6,680 nucleotides of DNA from Collinsella sp. AM18-10 (GTDB lineage: Bacteria; Actinomycetota; Coriobacteriia; Coriobacteriales; Coriobacteriaceae), in the NCBI RefSeq assembly GCF_003471585.1, contig NZ_QRJO01000028.1, positions 1 through 6,680 on the forward strand, read 5' to 3'. The first letter of the stretch is position 1. The number at the start of each line of letters is the position of its first letter. Below, piece by piece: positions 1 through 4,454 of this stretch. The position numbers were made by a program, and so were the translations under genes. The notes beneath the pieces are model-generated. The model was not told where the DNA came from. It worked only from the letters and a program-made list of their open reading frames with translations, and searched no databases.

Positions 1-5
1 AAGAA

Positions 6-35
6 GGGGGAGGCCTCGCGGCCTCCCCCTTTTTT
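6..35 (+). terminator. Rho-independent terminator of an upstream gene
   Basis: A perfect 10-bp GC-rich stem (6-15 pairing with 20-29) closes a 4-base loop (TCGC) and is followed directly by six T residues at 30-35. This is a textbook intrinsic terminator for a plus-strand gene that ends left of the window. Read on the minus strand, the same hairpin is followed only by TTCTT, so it may also stop transcription from the gene at 100-567, but less efficiently. Confidence 0.93.
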
Positions 36-45
36 GCGTTTACGG

Positions 46-68
46 GGTGTAAATGACTCAATTACACC
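46..68. repeat. Inverted repeat downstream of the minus-strand membrane protein gene
   Basis: Perfect 7-bp arms, GGTGTAA at 46-52 and TTACACC at 62-68, are separated by 9 bases. On the minus strand it lies about 30 bases after the stop codon of the gene at 100-567, but no T-run follows it, so it is not a classic terminator. It could be a 3'-end stabilising hairpin or a dimeric-repressor site. I do not recognise it as a known operator. Confidence 0.5.
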
Positions 69-99
69 AGACGATCTTGTTGTTTTTGGTATTGAGCCT

Positions 100-567
100 T
101 TATTTAAAGAAAATAAATCGTATAACAAGGGCAACTGCTATGGCCGCAATGATCAAAAGCAGAATTGTCAGCTGATGCTGCTTGCGTCGTTTACTTGACG
201 AAACGAAGATTGATTTTCCCTGTTTTGGCGTTTCGAGATAGCGAGCCGAATGCGTCAAGGTTTGCTTGGGTCGAGGCCCTCTTTGTTGATGAGCGGCGGA
301 TGCTTTCATCGGCTCATCGCTAGCTGCGCTGTTTTTAGATAATGGTGCGTCTTTCAGATATACAGGGTCTCCCGAGGCAACGCCCATATGTTTACGTCCC
401 GTTTGGGCATCCTCGAGCGTTTGATATCGATTTCTCGTCACATAATCGGGCTCAGGATCATTAATGGGCTCTTGCGAGATGTGGGGGCGATGGAACCGTG
501 GCGGCTGCGTAGAAGTATCTTCGCCCTGCGTCGGCATAAACATATTGTTCTGGTTTTGGTCGTCCAT
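100..567 (-). CDS. Hypothetical single-pass (tail-anchored-like) membrane protein
   Basis: Encodes 155 residues; I do not recognise a family. Residues 1-125 are polar, rich in Asn, Gln, Pro, Ser, Asp and His, with no predicted hydrophobic core, and look largely disordered. A basic cluster (SKRRK, about 125-129) precedes a single hydrophobic helix at about 133-153 made of Ile, Leu, Ala, Val and Phe, and the protein ends two residues later. By the positive-inside rule the long N-terminal part should be cytoplasmic, with the C-terminus in the membrane. There is no N-terminal signal peptide. The ATG at 567 is supported by an AAAGGG Shine-Dalgarno-like sequence at 573-578 on the minus strand, about 5 bases upstream; Met9 and Met11 are less likely starts. 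The coding sequence appears less GC-rich than the genes to its right. It is divergent from hsp20. Function is unknown. Confidence 0.72.
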   Translation of the reverse strand: MDDQNQNNMFMPTQGEDTSTQPPRFHRPHISQEPINDPEPDYVTRNRYQTLEDAQTGRKHMGVASGDPVYLKDAPLSKNSAASDEPMKASAAHQQRGPRPKQTLTHSARYLETPKQGKSIFVSSSKRRKQHQLTILLLIIAAIAVALVIRFIFFK

Positions 568-606
568 GATGCCCTTTAGCTCGTTACCAACAACGTGTAC
601 GCGCTC

Positions 607-612
607 ATTGTA
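607..612 (-). promoter_or_regulatory. Candidate -10 box for the membrane protein gene
   Basis: On the minus strand this reads TACAAT, one mismatch from TATAAT, and would place the transcript start about 33 bases before the ATG at 567. No convincing -35 hexamer is visible 16-18 bases upstream, so the call rests on one hexamer in an AT-rich region and is weak. Confidence 0.28.
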
Positions 613-659
613 AGCCCCTTGTTATTTGTAGCTGCGAACATACTTCTTATTTAAGCTCT

Positions 660-672
660 GGTTCAAAGAACC
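660..672. repeat. Short palindrome in the divergent control region
   Basis: GGTTC-AAA-GAACC is a perfect 5-bp inverted repeat with a 3-base centre, between the divergent membrane-protein and hsp20 genes. The size suits a dimeric regulator. It does not match CIRCE, the HspR HAIR consensus, the CtsR direct repeat or an actinobacterial LexA box (where the half-sites run the other way). Short palindromes also arise by chance. Confidence 0.4.
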
Positions 673-689
673 TTAACCTTACTAAGACC

Positions 690-730
690 TGAGTCATACA
701 CACTTAGATATGCTTATAGTACTGGACTCA
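690..730. promoter_or_regulatory. Spaced inverted repeat, possible operator of hsp20
   Basis: TGAGTC at 690-695 and GACTCA at 725-730 are perfect inverted copies 29 bases apart. They flank a TATAGT hexamer at 715-720. The half-sites resemble the core of the HspR HAIR element (CTTGAGT-N7-ACTCAAG), and 726-732 (ACTCAAA) matches six of seven bases of the right arm. The usual 7-base spacing is absent, so calling this an HspR site is speculative. Confidence 0.3.
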
Positions 731-772
731 AAAAACTTTATAGTCGATGTATATATGAGCACTGGGTGGGCA

Positions 773-780
773 TATATAAG
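773..780 (+). promoter_or_regulatory. Candidate -10 region of hsp20
   Basis: The stretch TATATAAG contains TATATA and TATAAG and lies about 65-70 bases before the hsp20 ATG, giving a leader of roughly 58 bases. No good TTGACA-like -35 is found at 16-18 bases upstream, so the promoter may need an activator or an alternative sigma factor. TATAGT hexamers at 715-720 and 739-744 are competing candidates. Confidence 0.35.
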
Positions 781-798
781 AGCGTCAAAAGAAGTCCC

Positions 799-837
799 AG
801 TCACCTAGAAGATGACTCGGCAGTCCTTAAAAGGAGT
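799..837 (+). promoter_or_regulatory. Structured hsp20 leader covering the ribosome binding site
   Basis: Two small hairpins can be drawn just before the hsp20 start. The first pairs AGTCA (799-803) with TGACT (813-817). The second pairs TCCT (824-827) with AGGA (832-835) across a TAAA loop and so occupies most of the Shine-Dalgarno sequence AGGAG (832-836). ACT at 815-817 can alternatively pair with AGT at 835-837. Weak stems over the ribosome binding site of a heat-shock gene fit an RNA thermometer, but this was drawn by eye, without a folding calculation. Confidence 0.33.
832..836 (+). promoter_or_regulatory. hsp20 Shine-Dalgarno sequence, fixes the start at 845
   Basis: AGGAG lies 8 bases before the ATG at 845. 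An in-frame ATG at 812 would add 11 residues, but this strong ribosome binding site would then fall inside the coding sequence and the earlier ATG has no comparable site. Confidence 0.85.
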
Positions 838-844
838 GGTAAAC

Positions 845-1276
845 ATGGCAAGCATGGTTCCTTATCGTTCGGTTTTTGGCGTTCGTCCTTCTGCTAGCTC
901 GCTGTTCGATTTGTTTGATGATATGACCGATCTTGCAAACAACTCGATTGCTTCCAAGGCGTTCCCCGTTGATGTCGAGGACAAGGGCGATGGTTATGAG
1001 GTCAAGGCCTATCTGACCGGCGTCGCTAAGGATGATATCGACGTTGAGCTTAACGAGGGTCGCCTGTCGATTAGCGTGAACGTTGTGGAGGACGAGGAGA
1101 ACGAGGGCAAGAACTTCCTGCAGAAGGAGTTTAGCTCGTACAGCGCGACGCGCGGCGTGTATCTGAAGGACGCTTCGAGCGAGGGCCTTTCGGCTAAGTA
1201 TGCTGACGGCATCCTGACCGTTACGGTTCCCAAGATTGTCGAGAAGAAGAACGTTACGAAGATCTCCATCGACTAA
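845..1276 (+). CDS. hsp20: Small heat-shock protein, Hsp20/alpha-crystallin family
   Basis: Encodes 143 residues, the usual size for bacterial small heat-shock proteins, which are ATP-independent cytoplasmic holdases that form oligomers and keep unfolded proteins soluble for refolding by DnaK/ClpB. Residues 1-39 form the variable N-terminal arm, with a hydrophobic segment around SLFDLFDDM (19-27). The alpha-crystallin domain spans about 40-131: it opens with FPVDVEDKGDGYEVKAYLTG and contains the family signature Ala-x3-Asp-Gly-Ile-Leu followed by TVTVPK (117-130). The C-terminal tail ends in an Ile-Ser-Ile (140-142) motif, the IXI element that docks into a neighbouring subunit. Expression is probably monocistronic, since a strong terminator follows about 35 bases later. 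No CIRCE element lies upstream; possible control elements are listed separately. It is convergent with the hydrolase gene at 1358-2167. Confidence 0.95.
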   Translation: MASMVPYRSVFGVRPSASSLFDLFDDMTDLANNSIASKAFPVDVEDKGDGYEVKAYLTGVAKDDIDVELNEGRLSISVNVVEDEENEGKNFLQKEFSSYSATRGVYLKDASSEGLSAKYADGILTVTVPKIVEKKNVTKISID

Positions 1277-1310
1277 CGATGGCTCTGCTTCAATCGAGAG
1301 TATGAGTTAA

Positions 1311-1350
1311 GGGGGGCTGGGAAGTGATTCCCAGCCCCCCTTTGTTGTCT
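1311..1350 (+). terminator. Strong terminator after hsp20
   Basis: A perfect 13-bp stem (1311-1323 with 1328-1340) with a GTGA loop is followed by TTTGTTGTCTT. This ends the hsp20 transcript. In the opposite direction the hairpin lies 18 bases after the stop codon of the convergent hydrolase gene and is followed by TTAAC, so it may serve both genes, with weaker support on the minus strand. Confidence 0.93.
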
Positions 1351-1357
1351 TGAGGGG

Positions 1358-2167
1358 CTATTGAATGGTTGTCGGTTGATACTGGCTTGCAGGGCGTATC
1401 GAGAGCTTCCGTGGCCCTTGAAGACGGGTGGCAGAACTGCCGAGTTCATCATCGAGACTTGCATCAAGCGCGTTGGCATAGCTTTTGACGGTAAGGCTTG
1501 GACGATTATTGTCCTGGCTGATGTGCATGGCGATGAGTTGTTCGGTGCGATCGGTAACAAGTTCGCGCGCGGCTTCGGCGGCCTGGTTGTTGGAGAGGTG
1601 CCCCTTTGTGGACAGGATGCGCTCCTGAAGAAAGCGGGGGTACGCTCCTTCGCGCAACATAGTTACATCGTGGTTACTTTCGAGCGCGAGAACTCGACAG
1701 TCTTTGAGGATGCCTATGGCCTTGCTCGATAACTCTCCGGTGTCGGTGGCAAACCCAATGGAATCATCGAGAGCATTAAATCGATAGCCGACAGGATTGA
1801 TGACATCGTGCGATGTTGAGTAGGTTTGCACGTGGATGCCGGCAATGGGGAGCGTGTCGCCGGGGTCAAATTCCTCTACGGGCAGGCGCGCGAGGTTTTC
1901 TTTGCATGAAAGGGTGTCCCTGCTGGCAAAGAGGGGACCATGCCAGTGCTTGCACCATACATCGAGCCCCTTGATATGGTCACCATGCTCATGGGTGATT
2001 ACAAGAGCGGCGACGTCGTCTGCCGAGAGGCCAAGCTCCGCCATGCGTTTAAGTGTCTCGCGGCGGGACAGGCCGTTGTCGATCATGATGAGCCCCTGAG
2101 GTCCCTCGACGAGTGCGCAGTTGCCTTTTGAGCCGCTGCCGAGGATATGAAGGTGCAGGCGAGACAT
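1358..2167 (-). CDS. walJ: WalJ/YycJ-type MBL-fold hydrolase (probable nuclease)
   Basis: Encodes 269 residues of a metallo-beta-lactamase-fold protein close to WalJ/YycJ, a family of metal-dependent cytoplasmic hydrolases; Bacillus YycJ has been described as a DNA exonuclease linked to mismatch repair. The N-terminus (HILGSGSKGNC, 7-17) is typical. Metal ligands are visible as His-Glu-His-Gly-Asp-His (59-64), His120 in SHD, and Asp142 in TDTG, followed by ESNHD (163-167) and GHLSNNQA (189-196), all family hallmarks, so the active site looks intact. The frame stays open upstream to 2248, but the extra 27 residues do not resemble the family and would overlap tilS, so I chose the ATG at 2165-2167. 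That start has only a weak GGA-like ribosome binding site. In Firmicutes the gene often sits with walRK; no two-component genes are visible here, so its context is different. Confidence 0.9.
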   Translation of the reverse strand: MSRLHLHILGSGSKGNCALVEGPQGLIMIDNGLSRRETLKRMAELGLSADDVAALVITHEHGDHIKGLDVWCKHWHGPLFASRDTLSCKENLARLPVEEFDPGDTLPIAGIHVQTYSTSHDVINPVGYRFNALDDSIGFATDTGELSSKAIGILKDCRVLALESNHDVTMLREGAYPRFLQERILSTKGHLSNNQAAEAARELVTDRTEQLIAMHISQDNNRPSLTVKSYANALDASLDDELGSSATRLQGPRKLSIRPASQYQPTTIQ

Positions 2168-2181
2168 AAGATTCCAAAGGA

Positions 2182-2187
2182 TACAAT
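2182..2187 (+). promoter_or_regulatory. Candidate -10 box of tilS
   Basis: TACAAT (one mismatch from TATAAT) lies in the 48-base gap between the divergent walJ-like gene and tilS, about 28 bases before the tilS ATG. No recognisable -35 is placed correctly; it would fall inside the walJ-like coding sequence. The call is tentative. Confidence 0.27.
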
Positions 2188-2215
2188 GAGTGCGGACGAA
2201 TAGAGGAGGAAGCGA

Positions 2216-3757
2216 ATGCCAACGGTATCTCAGCACTATGGACATCATGCCGCGCCGAGGACGGATAAGAGCGCCCTGGCAACGCGGCAGGCCGCTGCCC
2301 CCGTAGTGCTTATGGTATCAGGCGGTGCGGACTCGACGGCGCTGCTCCTTATGGCTTGCACATCAAAGCTGGATATCCAGGACGGGCGCGGCGTCGCTCC
2401 CATTGCGCGCGAGCGATTGCACGTGCTGCATGTAAACCATCATCTGCGCGGGGAGGCATCCGATGGCGACGAGGCCTTTGTACGTGACCTGTGCGCACAA
2501 TACGGTTTGCCGCTGTGTGTTGAGCATGCCTATATTGATGACGAATCGGGCAATATCGAGGCTGCGGCTCGCGAGGTGCGCTATGCCGCGGCACGGAGAT
2601 ACGTTCGCGAACTTTGTGCCGAATCGGGCGCACCGCGGACGGCGGCTCGTATCTGTACCGCGCATACTTCGTCGGACCGCGCGGAAACATTTTTGATGAA
2701 TGCCATTAAAGGGTCGGGTCCCGCGGGTCTATCGAGCATTCCGCGCCGTCGGAACATTGTGGTTCGCCCCTTGCTCGACCTCACGCACGATGAACTCGTG
2801 GGCTATCTGCAGGTGCACGGTCAGCCATGGCGGGAAGATGAAAGCAACGAGGACGTTTCGTACCTGCGCAACTATGTGCGCCATCGAGTGATGCCGGTGG
2901 TGGCGCAGCGCAACGCGAGTGTCTGTAAGACGATTGGCGCCGCCTGCGAGATCTTGGGCGATGAGGATGCCTTTCTTTCCCAGCTTTCCGCACAGGCGTT
3001 TCGAAGCTGCCTGCGTAAGGAGGCGGCGGGTGCACTGGTTCTTGACGCTCGCCGACTGGCCGCGGCCGAGGTGGTGATTGCTCGGCGCATGGTGCGACTG
3101 GCAATTAAGCGTATCGACCCCGACGCTCGCCCGGAGATGCGGCATGTGGAGCGCGTGCTCGCCTGTGTCGCCGAAGGCTCGGGTTCGGTCACGCTGCCGG
3201 CGGGAATCGATGCGCGCGTGGAGTTTGGCATGCTGTCATTCAAGGCTCCGGCGGCGCGCGAGGGATTAGTTGCCGATTGGGTCACCATTCCCGGTCGATT
3301 GCCGCTGGGGGCGGGCCGCATTCTTGTGGCAGAGCCGATGGCCGTCGAGCCGGGGTGTGATATTGTGCGCCGTGCCCGCGAACTCGCGGGTGCCGGAGGG
3401 GTGGTCGCGATGGTGGATGCTGCGACGCTGGGCTTTGCCGATCGCGATAACGAACGGATGCTCGCCGGCTCGCGCGGGGAGATTCCCGCCGAGGCGCGTT
3501 TGGCGCGTCTGTGGGTAGACGGTCCCGCGCCGGGGGATGTGATGTGTCCGTTGGGCATGAGTGGGCGAAGTAAGAAGGTATCCGACCTGCTCAACGAGGC
3601 TCGTATTCCCGTATCTGAGCGCTCTGGCGTACCCGTGGTAAGAACGGCTCCGGGAGGTGCCGTAGTATGGGTCGCAGGCGTTCGCACGGACGAGCGTTTT
3701 AAATGCACGGCCGCAACGCGCGTGGCGTATCTGCTTCGTGTGGTCGATGCGGAATAG
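2216..3757 (+). CDS. tilS: tRNA(Ile)-lysidine synthetase TilS
   Basis: Encodes 513 residues. TilS uses ATP and lysine to convert the wobble C34 of tRNA-Ile(CAU) to lysidine, switching it from methionine to isoleucine identity and AUG to AUA decoding; it is essential in most bacteria. The N-terminal PP-loop ATPase domain shows SGGADST (35-41) after a roughly 28-residue leader, then HVNHHLRG (72-79) and AHTSSDRAETF (149-159), which matches the family pattern AHHxDDQAET with the first Asp position changed to Ser. SNEDVSYLRNYVRH (210-223) is the conserved tRNA-binding stretch. The C-terminal TilS domain is present from about 439 to the end (PGDVMCPLGM, then KKVSDLLNEARIP). The start is fixed by AGGAGG at 2204-2209, 6 bases before the ATG. 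It is the first gene of the conserved tilS-hpt-ftsH cluster and is divergent from the walJ-like gene. Confidence 0.96.
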   Translation: MPTVSQHYGHHAAPRTDKSALATRQAAAPVVLMVSGGADSTALLLMACTSKLDIQDGRGVAPIARERLHVLHVNHHLRGEASDGDEAFVRDLCAQYGLPLCVEHAYIDDESGNIEAAAREVRYAAARRYVRELCAESGAPRTAARICTAHTSSDRAETFLMNAIKGSGPAGLSSIPRRRNIVVRPLLDLTHDELVGYLQVHGQPWREDESNEDVSYLRNYVRHRVMPVVAQRNASVCKTIGAACEILGDEDAFLSQLSAQAFRSCLRKEAAGALVLDARRLAAAEVVIARRMVRLAIKRIDPDARPEMRHVERVLACVAEGSGSVTLPAGIDARVEFGMLSFKAPAAREGLVADWVTIPGRLPLGAGRILVAEPMAVEPGCDIVRRARELAGAGGVVAMVDAATLGFADRDNERMLAGSRGEIPAEARLARLWVDGPAPGDVMCPLGMSGRSKKVSDLLNEARIPVSERSGVPVVRTAPGGAVVWVAGVRTDERFKCTAATRVAYLLRVVDAE

Positions 3758-3776
3758 CGTCCCACGCCAGCTATTC
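3752..3776 (+). repeat. Hairpin overlapping the tilS stop codon
   Basis: GAATAGC (3752-3758) and GCTATTC (3770-3776) are perfect 7-bp inverted copies with an 11-base loop. The left arm contains the TAG stop codon of tilS (3755-3757). No T-run follows, so this is not a standard terminator. It could protect the mRNA 3' end or slow ribosome run-off. Confidence 0.5.
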
Positions 3777-3808
3777 TGTGCGACGTTGACGGTATTCCCG
3801 CGCTGATG

Positions 3809-3839
3809 GCGCACGGGCTGGTAAATATACCCCGTGCGC
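3809..3839. repeat. Long inverted repeat upstream of hpt
   Basis: Perfect 9-bp GC-rich arms, GCGCACGGG at 3809-3817 and CCCGTGCGC at 3831-3839, flank a 13-base AT-rich centre. The right arm ends 3 bases before the TAGAAT -10 candidate of hpt, so the repeat occupies the -35 region. It could be an operator for a dimeric regulator, or a hairpin in a tilS read-through transcript that trims expression of hpt-ftsH. It is not followed by a T-run. Confidence 0.65.
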
Positions 3840-3848
3840 TGCTAGAAT
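3840..3848 (+). promoter_or_regulatory. Extended -10 promoter candidate for hpt-ftsH
   Basis: TGCTAGAAT contains the extended -10 motif TGN followed by TAGAAT, one mismatch from TATAAT. It lies about 57 bases upstream of the hpt ATG. The -35 position is poor (near GGTAAA at 3820-3825), which is tolerated in extended -10 promoters. This would let hpt and ftsH be expressed separately from tilS. Confidence 0.5.
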
Positions 3849-3904
3849 GTGTAGTTCGCGTCCATACGGCGGTGTGTGGGCGATAAGCACAAGAAAGGGT
3901 TGTC

Positions 3905-4453
3905 ATGGCTTCTCAACATCCGGATATCGAGAAGGTTCTGTTTACGCAGGAGGATATCGACGGTATCGTCTCTCGCCTAGGCGAGCAGATTACTCGCGAC
4001 TACGCGGGTAAGGATCTGGTGCTGATTGCGGTCTTGCGCGGCGCCGTGGTCTTTATGGGCGACCTGATGCGCAAGATCGAGCTGCCGACCAACATCGATT
4101 TCATGGCTGTTTCGAGCTATGGCGACGGTGTGAAGTCCTCGGGCATCGTGCGTATCATTAAGGACCTGGATATCGACATCCGCGGTCGCGACGTGCTGAT
4201 CGTCGAGGACATTCTGGACTCGGGCCTGACGCTCAAGTATCTGATGAAGAACCTCGAGAGCCGCAAGCCCGCCTCGCTGGAGGTCGCCGCCTTCCTGTGG
4301 AAGGACGTTGAGGACCGTACCTCGGCCGTCACGCCCAAGTATGTTGGAACCCATTGCCCCGATGCCTTTGTGGTGGGCTACGGCCTCGACTATGCCGAGC
4401 GCTATCGTAACCTTCCGTATCTGGGCATTTTGAAACCGGAGGTTTATTCGTAA
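3905..4453 (+). CDS. hpt: Hypoxanthine-guanine phosphoribosyltransferase
   Basis: Encodes 182 residues, normal for bacterial HPRT. It joins hypoxanthine or guanine to PRPP to form IMP or GMP in cytoplasmic purine salvage. Visible landmarks are LRG (44-46, pyrophosphate loop), SSYG (70-73, the flexible lid loop), the PRPP-binding motif VLIVEDILDSGLTL (97-110, with Glu101 and Asp102), the purine-loop Lys133, and the C-terminal VVGYGLDYAERYRNLPYLG (156-174). All are intact. The ATG follows AAAGGG at 3894-3899 by 5 bases. Its stop codon is separated from the ftsH ATG by one base, implying co-transcription and translational coupling. In Bacillus subtilis HprT and TilS have been reported to act together as an activator of ftsH; whether that holds here is unknown. 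Confidence 0.97.
   Translation: MASQHPDIEKVLFTQEDIDGIVSRLGEQITRDYAGKDLVLIAVLRGAVVFMGDLMRKIELPTNIDFMAVSSYGDGVKSSGIVRIIKDLDIDIRGRDVLIVEDILDSGLTLKYLMKNLESRKPASLEVAAFLWKDVEDRTSAVTPKYVGTHCPDAFVVGYGLDYAERYRNLPYLGILKPEVYS
4438..4442 (+). promoter_or_regulatory. ftsH ribosome binding site inside the hpt 3' end
   Basis: GGAGG lies within the last codons of hpt, 12 bases before the ftsH ATG at 4455. The spacing is longer than optimal. A ribosome finishing hpt at 4453 would stop right beside the ftsH start, so coupling may compensate. Confidence 0.6.
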
Positions 4454-4454
4454 G

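Noticed and set aside
812..844. Earlier ATG that would extend Hsp20 by 11 residues
   Set aside because: The extension contains the strong AGGAG ribosome binding site for the ATG at 845 and has no good site of its own.
568..844. CIRCE or canonical HspR HAIR element before hsp20
   Set aside because: No TTAGCACTC-N9-GAGTGCTAA and no CTTGAGT-N7-ACTCAAG is present; only isolated half-site resemblances are seen.
1361..1732. A 123-residue plus-strand open frame opposite the WalJ-like gene
   Set aside because: It lies antisense to a gene with intact metal-binding motifs, has no ribosome binding site that stands out, and shows no recognisable domain.
2168..2248. Upstream ATG codons for the WalJ-like protein
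   Set aside because: The added residues do not resemble the family, overlap tilS, and have no ribosome binding site.
2872..3906. A 344-residue minus-strand open frame across tilS
   Set aside because: The translation is low-complexity Ser/Arg/Thr/Ala, as expected from the complement of a GC-rich gene. TilS on the other strand is unambiguous.
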